NCBI GenBank assembly: GCA_025361065.1
Contig: JANYAY010000053.1
Location: forward strand, 1-34,549
Direction of reading: 5' to 3'
DNA length: 34,549 nucleotides
Origin: Deltaproteobacteria bacterium
Lineage (GTDB): Bacteria > Desulfobacterota > Syntrophia > Syntrophales > Smithellaceae
Shown here piece by piece: positions 1 through 7,635 of the stretch (position 1 is its first letter; each line of letters starts with the position of its first letter). The notes under the pieces were generated by a model. That model was not told where the DNA came from, searched no databases, and saw only the letters and a list, made by a program, of their open reading frames with translations. The translations under genes were made by a program, and so were the position numbers.

Positions 1-395
1 ATGCCCGGCCAGAACAGAGTGCCCGTGCCGGCTTTAGCAACCGCAGCACCAATCAGGCCGCCAATTAAACCGTGAGAAGAGCTGCTGGGCAGCCCGTAAT
101 ACCAGGTGGCTATATTCCAAATAATAGCACCAGTCAGGGCAGACAGAATCAACAAATTATCAACTATATCCAGATGGATTATTCCCTTGCCGACGGTATG
201 CGCGACAGCTGTACCCACAAAGAAAACAGCCGCAAAATTAAAAAAAGCCGCCCAGAGGACAGCATATTTCGGCGAAAGAACACGGGTGGAAACAACAGTA
301 GCAATGGAATTTGCCGAATCATGGAAACCATTCAGAAAGTCAAACACCAGGGCGACAACAACCAGAAAAATTACAAACCCCATGGACTCAAGCAT
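1..395 (-). CDS. pit: PiT-family inorganic phosphate transporter, N-terminal part
   Basis: The reverse strand is open from an ATG at 395 to the window edge, about 131 codons, so the C-terminal part lies outside. It encodes a hydrophobic membrane protein with the PiT signature near the start (FDFLNGFHDSANSIATVVST) and a second conserved segment, GLPSSSHGLIGG. The family imports phosphate with a cation across the inner membrane. The start codon overlaps the last 8 bases of the upstream DUF47 gene, so the two are translationally coupled. The DUF47-PiT pair is a common low-affinity phosphate uptake unit. The function is secure at family level; the exact substrate or coupling ion cannot be read from the sequence. 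Confidence 0.9.
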   Translation of the reverse strand, partial: MLESMGFVIFLVVVALVFDFLNGFHDSANSIATVVSTRVLSPKYAVLWAAFFNFAAVFFVGTAVAHTVGKGIIHLDIVDNLLILSALTGAIIWNIATWYYGLPSSSSHGLIGGLIGAAVAKAGTGTLFWPG

Positions 396-1008
396 GTTTT
401 AAGACGATTCCTTCCACAATATTGGAAACATCTTCGCACACATCAAGGGCTTCTTCGATGCGCTCAAAGATCTCTTTCCATTTCATCAGCTCAATGGCAT
501 CTTTTTCTTTCACAAAGAGATCGGCAATAATGGTTCGTAAAACAACATCGCCGGCATTTTCCAATGTGTTAATTTCGACACAAGCCTCGAGAATCATTTT
601 AGCATTCTTCATATCGCGCATGGCATGAATTACGGTTTTTATTTTAGCAACAGCTTCATCTAAAATTTTAGCTTGTTTTATTATTTCATCATCGGGTTTT
701 TTTACTTTATAAAGATAAATCCGGACAGCAGTGGCTTCAATCATATCCATAATGCTATCCATTTTATTGACTAAAGCGTGGATATCTTCGCGATCCAGCG
801 GCGTGAGAAAGGTTGTGTGCATTTTTTCATAAGTTCGATGGGTAATGACATCCGCTTCATGCTCCAGTTCTTTGAGTTTGGCAATTTTAGATTCCGAATA
901 ATCGTGGTTTTCCGTCATGGCCAGGAAAAAGCGGCTGCCCTCTACTATTTTATTGGCTAATTCTTCAAAATAATCGAAAAATTTTTCTTCTTTGGGAAAG
1001 AAACGCAT
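388..1008 (-). CDS. DUF47 / PhoU-like regulator of the phosphate transporter
   Basis: Encodes about 206 residues beginning MRFFPKEEKFF, rich in charged helices and typical of the TIGR00153/DUF47 family, which is PhoU-like. Proteins of this family usually sit next to PiT transporters and are thought to regulate phosphate uptake in the cytoplasm. The frame is open for 18 more codons upstream, but an AAGGAGG ribosome binding site lies about 8 bases before the ATG at 1008, which decides the start. Its 3' end overlaps the pit start. There is no signal peptide or membrane segment. The residues EHEADVITH and the helix periodicity fit metal-binding PhoU folds, but this was not tested by alignment. 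Confidence 0.9.
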   Translation of the reverse strand: MRFFPKEEKFFDYFEELANKIVEGSRFFLAMTENHDYSESKIAKLKELEHEADVITHRTYEKMHTTFLTPLDREDIHALVNKMDSIMDMIEATAVRIYLYKVKKPDDEIIKQAKILDEAVAKIKTVIHAMRDMKNAKMILEACVEINTLENAGDVVLRTIIADLFVKEKDAIELMKWKEIFERIEEALDVCEDVSNIVEGIVLKHA

Positions 1009-1169
1009 GAATAAACCCTCCTTGGGGTTAAGATAGATATCCCTATAAATGCGAGCAGACATCTAGCGGATTATGAAGAAAAATGCAAGATTTTTAAGCT
1101 GGAACAATAATTAGATTTAGACGCAGCAAATGACGCTGGAGAAGGTAAAACGATCATCAAAAAATATAA

Positions 1170-1661
1170 TTATATGAGTGCTTTAGAATATATAACCTTG
1201 CTGTCGCCTTCGGCATAAAAATCTTTCAGGAGAGCTTCCCGGATATAACCGCAGCCTTCATAAAATCTGTGAGTCGTTTGGTATTGATGACGGGAAGATG
1301 TTTCCACATAAATATGCCGGCCGCCTTCATTATGGATAATCTCTTCCGTTTTTTTCAGCAATTGTCTACCCAGACCATTGGCACGTAGATGATTATCCAC
1401 CGCAATCCAATAAAGATCGTAGCTGCCGGCGGTGGCCGGAATTAAACCGAAGCAGGTATATCCCCAGACAAAATCTTCATCTTCACCGAAAAGGAACTGG
1501 TAGGAGCAGGCAGCGCCATCCGAGAGCTTTTCGGCAGCCAGTTCGTAAGCCAGATCAATTTCTTCTGCGGAAAAGAAGGTGCTTGACTTTACTATTCTGG
1601 CGATTGCCTCCAAATCGGCTGGTTTAATCTGCTGACGATATTTTATCCGGGAAATGTTCAT
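1170..1661 (-). CDS. GNAT-family N-acetyltransferase of the kamA operon
   Basis: A 163-residue protein with a GNAT fold. The acetyl-CoA pyrophosphate-binding motif A is visible as HLRANGLGRQLL (R-x-x-G-x-G pattern), followed by the motif B region with YEGCGYIREALLKDFY. It is the last gene of a four-gene minus-strand operon, and its start overlaps the end of the preceding ATP-grasp gene by 4 bases (ATGA), implying coupling. A known pairing is lysine 2,3-aminomutase (AblA) with the beta-lysine N6-acetyltransferase AblB. This protein is much shorter than AblB as I remember it (roughly 270 residues), so it is not a simple orthologue. Acylation of the operon's beta-amino-acid product is inference. 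Confidence 0.85.
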   Translation of the reverse strand: MNISRIKYRQQIKPADLEAIARIVKSSTFFSAEEIDLAYELAAEKLSDGAACSYQFLFGEDEDFVWGYTCFGLIPATAGSYDLYWIAVDNHLRANGLGRQLLKKTEEIIHNEGGRHIYVETSSRHQYQTTHRFYEGCGYIREALLKDFYAEGDSKVIYSKALI

Positions 1662-2650
1662 AAAATTTGTTTTAATGCATCATGAACAATCAATTCAATA
1701 GCTTCGGAATATTTCAGCGCTGCCCGCTCAACGGCAAAGGCAAATCCCGCCTCGAGAGATAAACAGGGGTTGGCATTTATTTCCAGCACCCAGGGCTTCC
1801 CGTTTTTATCTATACGGAAATCAACCCGGGCATAGCCGCGCAACCCAAAGAGATTCCAGCAACGTTTGGCAATGTCCTGTAAATCAGAAATTAATTGATC
1901 ATCTTCGGGCGAAAAATCCATCGTGCGGGAAGTATTTTCGTATTCGAAGGTGCCCTCTACCCATTTAGCACTATAATCCAGCAATTTTAATTTTCCCGGT
2001 GCATATCCAATAAACTGCATTTCAGCAGGGGGCAGAGCCTGCACCCCCGACTTTCCGGCAATTAACGCCATATTAAATTCACGTCCATCAATGTAAGCTT
2101 CGGCAAAACAAGGAACCCCGATGCTTTTCTTACGAGCATTCATGAGAGCGACAACATCTGTTGTGTCGGTAAGTTGAAAAATGGAATTCTCGTCCAGTCC
2201 TACGGAAGCATCTTCCCAGGAAGCTTTCAGGAGATAAGTGCTCGATGGCGCTACGCCGGAGTAAACACCAGTTGACGAAATCCAGGCCGGGGTGGAAATT
2301 ACCGCACTCTGCATGATTTCTTTGGTTAAAGGTTTATTGGAAGCAAGAAACATGGCATCAGTACCGCAACCGGTATAAGGAATGTTCAGATAATCCAAAA
2401 GAGCCGGGGCAAAATGAATAAGACTGCCTTTGCCGTTGATCGTCTCCACGAGATTAAAAACAAATTCGGGCTGCAGCGCGTTTAATGCTTGAATTGTCTG
2501 ATTCAGATCAAGAACAAAAGGCATTAAAACAGGGTCATAACCAAGCTCACGGAGCGCTGCGGCAATTGTATCGGCCTGCCGCAGACAATCCAATTCATCT
2601 TCGCTGGCATTAGGCGGTACATCGCTGTGAAGTATTACGGCTTTTTTCAT
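1658..2650 (-). CDS. D-Ala-D-Ala-ligase-like ATP-grasp enzyme (first copy)
   Basis: A 330-residue protein with the Ddl-type ATP-grasp layout. The N-terminal lobe has FNLVETINGKGS and YTGCGTDAMFLASNK. The central ATP-grasp part has LLKASWEDASVGLD, and the C-terminal metal-binding strand is VLEINANPCLS (E-x-N pattern). The family joins a carboxylate to an amine through an acyl phosphate. The end of the active-site strand (EINANPCLS) differs from canonical Ddl enzymes (EVNTLPG), which argues for another substrate. The ATG at 2650 has an AGGTGA ribosome binding site. It lies between a second ATP-grasp gene and a GNAT gene in the operon with KamA, so it probably ligates an amino acid during small-molecule synthesis rather than making peptidoglycan precursors. 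Confidence 0.85.
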   Translation of the reverse strand: MKKAVILHSDVPPNASEDELDCLRQADTIAAALRELGYDPVLMPFVLDLNQTIQALNALQPEFVFNLVETINGKGSLIHFAPALLDYLNIPYTGCGTDAMFLASNKPLTKEIMQSAVISTPAWISSTGVYSGVAPSSTYLLKASWEDASVGLDENSIFQLTDTTDVVALMNARKKSIGVPCFAEAYIDGREFNMALIAGKSGVQALPPAEMQFIGYAPGKLKLLDYSAKWVEGTFEYENTSRTMDFSPEDDQLISDLQDIAKRCWNLFGLRGYARVDFRIDKNGKPWVLEINANPCLSLEAGFAFAVERAALKYSEAIELIVHDALKQIL

Positions 2651-2691
2651 TTCACCTATTCCGGAAAGTTATTTTTATCTGATATTGATTG

Positions 2692-3696
2692 TTATTTGTT
2701 TATTTCTGCACGCCGCAATGCCGATTCGATTATGGAACCGATCAATTCATGGTAAGTGATTCCCAGGAGATTGCAGAGAATGGGCAGATCCGAACGTACG
2801 GGGTTTAATCCGGCCAGCGCATTCACTTCCATAAAATTGGGCACACCGGAAGCATCGGAACGCAAATCTACGCGGCCGGCGTCTTTTAAATCCAAGCCGC
2901 GCCAGACTGCAAGCGATATTTCCATGGCGAGCCTCGCTTCGTCATCATCGACCAGCACATATTGTACGAGCTTGTCATAATTTTCCTTATTTTCATAGGA
3001 ATAAGCGTTTTTTTCTGCCGTTGGCCGCAAGATGACTTCTATTGCTCCCAGTGCTCGGGCATCTTTACCCGTACCCAGAATCCCGACGGTAAACTCGCGG
3101 CCGGGAAGGTAAGTTTCCAGGAGGACGGGTTGCCGAAAAGTATTTAAGAGGTTTTTACAGACCAGGTTTAATTCTTCGCCGGTGTTTATTTTCGACGACG
3201 CTGTTATGCCCTTGCCTGTTCCTTCGGCAACGGGTTTGGCAAAAAGGGGAAAAGGCAACGCCACTCCCGCGATATCTTCGTCACTTTTGATTACGGTAAA
3301 AGCGGGTGTAGGAATGCCCAGATCAGAAATGATATGCTTGGTCATGCCCTTATGCAGAGTTAAAGCAAGACCAAGAGGATCAGAAAAAGTATAGGGGATG
3401 TTGAAAGCTTCCAGCAATGCAGGAACCTGCGCTTCGCGACCAAAGCCGGATACGCCTTCGGCGATGTTAAAAACCATATCCCAACGCTCGCCGGCGGCCA
3501 GACTGCGAGTTAATGCTTTGATATTGCCGATACGGCAGGCCAGATAGCCACTATCTACGATAACTCTTTCAATTGCCTCAATTGTATCCGGAAGATCAAA
3601 CTCCGCCGTTTCTTCGTGGGTAAAACCTTCTTGCAAATAGTCATTCCGCAAATCATAAGTCATTCCTATTTTTAACTTAAAAACGGCATTGCTCAA
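2692..3696 (-). CDS. D-Ala-D-Ala-ligase-like ATP-grasp enzyme (second copy)
   Basis: A 334-residue Ddl-like ATP-grasp protein. Visible segments are FNIAEGVSGFGREAQVPALL and IPYTFSDPLGLALTLHK in the N-terminal lobe, PLFAKPVAEGTGKGI in the ATP-binding part, and a C-terminal EVNALAGLNP, closer to true Ddl (EVNTLPG) than the neighbouring copy. The likely start is a TTG at 3696, because a clear GGAGGT lies 11 bases before it. The first in-frame ATG (MTYDLRN) is 11 codons further in and has a poorly placed AGGA. Second gene of the kamA operon, about 20 bases after kamA. Two divergent ligases in tandem suggest two successive condensations. No van or mur genes are nearby, so a cell-wall role is unlikely but not excluded. 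Confidence 0.85.
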   Translation of the reverse strand: MSNAVFKLKIGMTYDLRNDYLQEGFTHEETAEFDLPDTIEAIERVIVDSGYLACRIGNIKALTRSLAAGERWDMVFNIAEGVSGFGREAQVPALLEAFNIPYTFSDPLGLALTLHKGMTKHIISDLGIPTPAFTVIKSDEDIAGVALPFPLFAKPVAEGTGKGITASSKINTGEELNLVCKNLLNTFRQPVLLETYLPGREFTVGILGTGKDARALGAIEVILRPTAEKNAYSYENKENYDKLVQYVLVDDDEARLAMEISLAVWRGLDLKDAGRVDLRSDASGVPNFMEVNALAGLNPVRSDLPILCNLLGITYHELIGSIIESALRRAEINK

Positions 3697-3715
3697 ATAA
3701 ATAATTTACCTCCAA

Positions 3716-5026
3716 TTAATGGATATCCTTTGTTTCTGCATGATTGTCCGGGTAGCGAAAAACATTGCCCTCATAGTTGCGCAGAAGCAAATCACCTTTG
3801 TCCCAGCCGATGGCATATTCGGGCAACAGAGGAATCTTTCCTCCGCCACCGGGAGCATCGACTACATAAGTGGGCACGGCATAGCCGGTTGTATGTCCGC
3901 GCAGTCCCGCAATGATTTCCAGCCCCTTACTAATCGGCGTACGGAAATGAGAGGAACCGGGAATCGGATCGCACTGATACAGATAATAGGGACGCACTCG
4001 AATCTGGATCAGGCCATGAACAAGGCGGGCCATCGTGGAAACTTCATCATTAATGCCGGATAGAAGCACTGTCTGGCTGCCCAGCGGAATACCGGCATCG
4101 GCCAGGCGGATGCACGCCGCACTCATCTCCGGCGTTAATTCATCAGGATGAGTTATATGAATGCTCATCCACAGGGGATGATATCTTCTTAACATCGCGG
4201 TGAGCGCCGGAGTTATCCGTTGCGGTAAGACAACCGGAACCTTGGTGCCGATACGAATGAGTTCAACGTGAGGGATCATCTTCAACCGGGATAGCAGCCA
4301 CTCCAGTTTTTCATCAGACAAAGTTAAAGGATCGCCGCCGGAAAGAAGCACGTCGCGGATGTTCGGATTACTTTCGATGTATTCAATTGCCTTTTCCCAT
4401 TTATCCTGATCAACAAAATGCTGGTTCTGGCGTCCGATAATACGGGAGCGTGTGCAATACCGGCAATAGGTCGAACAGATATCGGTGACTAAAAACAAAA
4501 CTCGATCGGGATAGCGATGAACTATACCGGGAACAGGAGAGTCGGTGTCTTCGCAAAGCGGATCTTCTTCTTCGCCGGCAGTGTGTAAACATTCATCCAC
4601 GACAGGAACAACAGACCTGCGCAATGGGGCGGAAGGGTCATGAGTATTCAGCAGGCTGGCATAATAGGGCGTTATCGAAACAGGCAGCGCTCCCGAATGA
4701 TGCATCATTGCCTGGCGCTCGTTTTCGGAAAGATGGATAATTTGCGCCAAGGTCTCTACGTCGCGAATCGCGTTGCTGAGCTGCCAGTGCCAATCGAACC
4801 ATTCAAAGCGGGTGATCTCCGGATAAAAACGTTTCCGGAAAATACGCGATCGAGGAGAATCTTTAAAAGGAAATGAAAGTCTTTCGGACTTTTGTTTAGC
4901 CGGGTAGTGCTGGAGGGTTTGTGTGTTTAAGGAAAAAAAATCTATGATTTCATTTTCAACTTTAACAAGACCGGTCGCAGGACCAGGAGGTTCCGCCTCC
5001 TCATTAAACAGGGTCTCGTTTTCCAT
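3716..5026 (-). CDS. kamA: Lysine 2,3-aminomutase-like radical SAM enzyme
   Basis: A 436-residue radical SAM protein of the KamA family. The [4Fe-4S] motif CSTYCRYC is at residues 184-191 (C-x3-C-x2-C). The PLP lysine lies in PGGGGK at K397. The two carboxylates that hold the substrate epsilon-amino group in Clostridium lysine 2,3-aminomutase (D293 and D330, with PLP on K337) correspond to D353 (YQCD) and D390 (VVDAPGGGG). The spacings to the PLP lysine, 44 and 7, match exactly. EpmB-type and glutamate-type enzymes differ around these positions as far as I recall, so alpha-lysine to beta-lysine is the best prediction. It has about 60 extra N-terminal residues. Strong ribosome binding site (AGAAGGAGG). 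First gene of the four-gene operon. Confidence 0.9.
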   Translation of the reverse strand: MENETLFNEEAEPPGPATGLVKVENEIIDFFSLNTQTLQHYPAKQKSERLSFPFKDSPRSRIFRKRFYPEITRFEWFDWHWQLSNAIRDVETLAQIIHLSENERQAMMHHSGALPVSITPYYASLLNTHDPSAPLRRSVVPVVDECLHTAGEEEDPLCEDTDSPVPGIVHRYPDRVLFLVTDICSTYCRYCTRSRIIGRQNQHFVDQDKWEKAIEYIESNPNIRDVLLSGGDPLTLSDEKLEWLLSRLKMIPHVELIRIGTKVPVVLPQRITPALTAMLRRYHPLWMSIHITHPDELTPEMSAACIRLADAGIPLGSQTVLLSGINDEVSTMARLVHGLIQIRVRPYYLYQCDPIPGSSHFRTPISKGLEIIAGLRGHTTGYAVPTYVVDAPGGGGKIPLLPEYAIGWDKGDLLLRNYEGNVFRYPDNHAETKDIH

Positions 5027-5051
5027 CTTTTCCTCCTTCTGGAAGCTTAAC

Positions 5052-5087
5052 TTCCAATTAAAGTTATTAAAAATATCTTAATTGGAA
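5052..5087. promoter_or_regulatory. Perfect 10-bp inverted repeat in the kamA leader (putative operator)
   Basis: TTCCAATTAA at 5052-5061 and TTAATTGGAA at 5078-5087 are exact reverse complements with a 16-base spacer. The right arm overlaps the predicted -10 box of the kamA promoter, and the left arm is in the leader just upstream of the ribosome binding site. The left arm also shares its GGAA with a second small stem (GGAAG/CTTCC, 5041-5055), so two leader structures could compete. The geometry fits a dimeric repressor site. No regulator is encoded next to it. Confidence 0.5.
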
Positions 5088-5113
5088 TTTACGCGAGCTA
5101 TAAAATTTGTCAA
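5086..5113 (-). promoter_or_regulatory. Sigma-70-type promoter of the kamA operon
   Basis: On the minus strand there is a perfect -35 TTGACA (5108-5113), a 16-base spacer and TAAATT (5086-5091) as -10. This places transcription start about 50 bases upstream of the kamA ATG. It is the best promoter-like sequence ahead of the operon. Confidence 0.6.
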
Positions 5114-5152
5114 CATTTTTTTTGTGTTTTGCACTAAAAAATGAAAATATTT

Positions 5153-5569
5153 TTACAATTGAAGTTTCCCTTGGAAATAAGTTTCTCTCACGATCTTTGC
5201 TTTTTCTTCCGCCCAGCGCTGCAGCCCCATTTTCTTGATCAGGCAAAGGTTATACACCTTGGTGTTATGCGGTCGCTGCGCCGCCAGATCAGCGTAGGGA
5301 TGCAGATGAGCACAAGGAAAGTCGGAACAATCGCCGCAAAATGAAATACCTTTTTGTGATATGCATCGGTATACCTTGCAGGGCTGAGTCATCTTTACCG
5401 CCGCAATTTGCCCGCCCTGAGCGCGGCAACCGGCACAGGCAGAGTCTTCCAGGGGTATCTGTAATTTATCGGCGATTACTTTCCTTAATTGCTCGTTGCT
5501 TTGGGCATGGTAAAGCGTACAATTAAAACAGTCGAGCCCGCAGGGAGCGGTCATTTGCAAATAGTCCAT
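5153..5569 (-). CDS. Cysteine-rich DUF3795-type protein
   Basis: A 138-residue protein with many cysteines in pairs: CGLDCFNC near the N terminus, CAGCRAQGG in the middle, then CKVYRC and CGDCSDFPC. This fits the DUF3795 family, small soluble proteins common in anaerobes and presumed to bind zinc or an iron-sulfur cluster; no function is established. The start ATG at 5569 has an excellent GGAGG ribosome binding site 6 bases upstream. It is a single gene on the minus strand, upstream of the kamA promoter and divergent from mutM. No membrane segment or signal peptide is seen. The family assignment rests on the cysteine pattern and length from memory. Confidence 0.75.
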   Translation of the reverse strand: MDYLQMTAPCGLDCFNCTLYHAQSNEQLRKVIADKLQIPLEDSACAGCRAQGGQIAAVKMTQPCKVYRCISQKGISFCGDCSDFPCAHLHPYADLAAQRPHNTKVYNLCLIKKMGLQRWAEEKAKIVRETYFQGKLQL

Positions 5570-5686
5570 TTTTAACCTCCGTTAAGTTTGTTTGCTGTGC
5601 TGTTTAATAAATAGCAGGCTAGTAATTGTCAAATAAAAATTATAGGCAAACTCAATAAAATTTAGTAAGCCGTTGTTCAGCAATAA

Positions 5687-5773
5687 CCGCCCCTGCGGGT
5701 CTTGTAACCTTCAGGTTATGGCAGGACTGTAACATTGCAATTTCGTAAACGGCATAAGGAGCCGTAACGAAAT
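5687..5773. repeat. Cluster of three hairpins in the mutM leader region
   Basis: Three stems follow each other in the gap between DUF3795 and mutM: CCGC/GCGG at 5687-5698; GTCTTG-TAACC with GGTTA and CAGGAC at 5699-5727 (TTCA loop, one 3-base bulge, one G-U pair); and ATTTCGT..ACGGC with GCCGT.ACGAAAT at 5740-5773 (12 paired bases, 7-base loop). None is followed by a T tract on either strand, so these are not simple terminators. They could be mRNA leader structure or decayed palindromic repeats. The rest of the 5570-5843 gap shows no gene. Confidence 0.45.
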
Positions 5774-5843
5774 AGAGAAAAAGAACAGATAATTTCATAA
5801 CGGCCCCTAACAGTGTGTGTAAGCCGAACAAAAGAGGTGTGTG

Positions 5844-6617
5844 ATGCCCGAATTACCGGAAGTGGAAACGCTGTGTCGTCAGTTACAAATGAAGATTGCC
5901 GGAAAGAAAATATCAGCTTCCGAAGTTTATGACGCAAAATTGGCCCATGTAAGGGACATTCAAGGATGCACAATAGTTGCGGTAAGACGCAGCGGCAAAA
6001 CCATTGAGATAATTCTCAACGACGGCTATTCCGTTTTGATACATTTGCGCATGACGGGCAGACTGCTCTGGCAAAGGGAATCCGACAGGCCAAAACATAG
6101 CCGCTGGCACATCTCTCTGTCCAAAGGTAATCTTTATCTGGTTGACCCGCGCCGCTTTGCCACAGTTAAGGTTTTGCCGACCAGGGATTCTTTAAACGGC
6201 AATGACATTATGCAGGGCTTTGATCAGCGAGCCTTTATCGCCGAACACGGCCGGCGTAAAACAAAGGTGAAGAACCTCATCATGGATCAAAAGGCCGTCT
6301 CCGGCATCGGCAATATTTATGCCTGTGAAACTTTACACTGTGCCGGTATTCAGCCGGAAAGAGCGGCGGCGACCTTAACAGACAATGACTGGGGAAAAAT
6401 ATTCAGGAAAGCTAAACAAATTCTGAAAAAAGCGATTGAGAAAAGAGGCACGTCAATTTCCGATTGGCGCGATCTTTATGGCCGCAAGGGAGAAAATCAA
6501 TTCGAGTTAAAAGCTTATGGGCGGGAAGGACAAAAGTGTCTTCAGTGTGGCGGGACAATCATCAGGATTAAACAGGGAGGCAGAAGCACTTTCTATTGTC
6601 GGAGCTGCCAGAAATAA
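5844..6617 (+). CDS. mutM: Formamidopyrimidine-DNA glycosylase
   Basis: A 257-residue protein starting MPELPEVETL. The proline and glutamate exposed after Met removal are the catalytic P1/E2 of Fpg, which excises oxidised purines such as 8-oxoguanine. The C-terminal zinc finger is present (C232, C235, C252, C255) with the conserved Arg in GGRSTFYC. The NIYACE segment matches the lesion-binding part of the helix-two-turn-helix (GIGNIY). The frame can be read from a GTG three bases earlier, but the family N terminus and the AGAGGT ribosome binding site 5 to 6 bases upstream favour the ATG at 5844. It is slightly shorter than the usual 270 or so residues. Ends 24 bases before a convergent gene. 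Confidence 0.95.
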   Translation: MPELPEVETLCRQLQMKIAGKKISASEVYDAKLAHVRDIQGCTIVAVRRSGKTIEIILNDGYSVLIHLRMTGRLLWQRESDRPKHSRWHISLSKGNLYLVDPRRFATVKVLPTRDSLNGNDIMQGFDQRAFIAEHGRRKTKVKNLIMDQKAVSGIGNIYACETLHCAGIQPERAAATLTDNDWGKIFRKAKQILKKAIEKRGTSISDWRDLYGRKGENQFELKAYGREGQKCLQCGGTIIRIKQGGRSTFYCRSCQK

Positions 6618-6641
6618 AACAGCAGCGTGGTATGGCGATAA

Positions 6642-7097
6642 TTATTTACGCAGAAAGAAATAACGCCAGCCGCGGTCAAACATTAAAGTAAAAACTGAAA
6701 TGGCCAGCAAACTGCTGTCGCGGACCAGATAGAACCAATTTATATTTCCGCTTTGCGCTCCGAAGCAGCCACAGGAGATATCCAGACCCCGCACTAAATT
6801 TATGGCCAGGGCTATGGCGAACGTTAGAAACAACAGTGCGGAGATCAGGGAAGCGCCACGCACATAAATGCCGGCAATAAGGCCTGTTGCCAGAAAGACT
6901 TCCAGCCAGGGTAACATAACCGCCAGCATATTAACTGCCCAATCGGGTAATAAACGATAGTTATAGATGGCTATGGCGAATTCCCGGGGAGCGATAATTT
7001 TCTCGATACCGGCGTAGAAAAAGACTATTCCCAAAGCCAGACGGCAAATCAGGGCTGTCAGCACAGCGATACGCACAGGGAAATTTTTCAGTTTCAT
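6642..7097 (-). CDS. DoxX/MauE-like membrane protein
   Basis: A 151-residue protein with four predicted membrane segments, beginning LTALICRLALGIVFFYAG and ending before a basic tail. It contains LDISCGCFG, a Cys-Gly-Cys pair typical of the MauE/DoxX group, small inner-membrane proteins associated with disulfide or quinone redox chemistry. It is the last gene of a three-gene operon; its ATG overlaps the stop of the rhodanese gene by 4 bases. The context (thioredoxin-like, rhodanese, MauE-like) suggests thiol or sulfur redox work at the inner membrane. The substrate is unknown. Confidence 0.75.
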   Translation of the reverse strand: MKLKNFPVRIAVLTALICRLALGIVFFYAGIEKIIAPREFAIAIYNYRLLPDWAVNMLAVMLPWLEVFLATGLIAGIYVRGASLISALLFLTFAIALAINLVRGLDISCGCFGAQSGNINWFYLVRDSSLLAISVFTLMFDRGWRYFFLRK

Positions 7098-7615
7098 TTT
7101 TTACCTTTCGCCACAGGATAACCGGCATCGCGCCAGAGACTCCAGCCATTAACCAAGACTTTCACAGCGGACAGGCCCTGCAACTGCAATCTCTGTGCTG
7201 TTTCTTTGCTGAGAGGACACTGCGGGCCATCGCAGTAGGTTATGACTAGGGAGCCCGGAGAAAGCATTTGTTTTAATATTGCTGCCTGAAGAATAGCCTC
7301 ATCGGGGTAAATATTTACTGCCCCGGCGATATGTCCTTCTTCATAACTAAAAGGGTCACGGGCATCAACAAAGACGACTTTTTTATTCAGATAAAGATCA
7401 TAAGCGGCGGAAAGGGTAATTACTGGAATGTTTGCTTGCTGTTCCTGAAGAATTATTGCTGAGGAAAATCCGCATAGAGGTATCCCCGAAGGCCGCAGCA
7501 TGTTGAATACGGTGGCAGCTATTACCGTTACAAGGCAAAGAATCACTGCTTCACGGATAGCCGGATAAAGTTTAGAGGCGACTTTTGATTGGCAGTTTTG
7601 TTGCGGATCAGTCAT
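7094..7615 (-). CDS. Membrane-anchored rhodanese-domain protein
   Basis: A 173-residue protein with one N-terminal membrane segment (about residues 20-40, EAVILCLVTVIAATVF) followed by a rhodanese domain. DARDPFSYEEGHIAGAVNI is the typical N-terminal rhodanese motif, and the active-site loop is TYCDGPQCPLS with the catalytic cysteine in YCDG. Rhodaneses carry a persulfide on this cysteine and pass sulfur to an acceptor. With a single N-terminal anchor the domain is probably periplasmic, which is an inference. Middle gene of the operon, with the downstream gene overlapping by 4 bases. The sulfur donor and acceptor cannot be told from the sequence. Confidence 0.85.
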   Translation of the reverse strand: MTDPQQNCQSKVASKLYPAIREAVILCLVTVIAATVFNMLRPSGIPLCGFSSAIILQEQQANIPVITLSAAYDLYLNKKVVFVDARDPFSYEEGHIAGAVNIYPDEAILQAAILKQMLSPGSLVITYCDGPQCPLSKETAQRLQLQGLSAVKVLVNGWSLWRDAGYPVAKGKK

Positions 7616-7635
7616 GAAAATATTTCTTCCCCGGC

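Noticed and set aside
72-628. Several plus-strand open frames over the pit and DUF47 genes
   Set aside because: They are antisense to two well-supported, coupled minus-strand genes and show no domain or ribosome binding site.
1658-3696. The two ligases as true D-Ala-D-Ala ligases of cell-wall synthesis
   Set aside because: Two divergent copies in an operon with KamA and GNAT, no mur or fts neighbours, and one with a non-canonical active-site strand.
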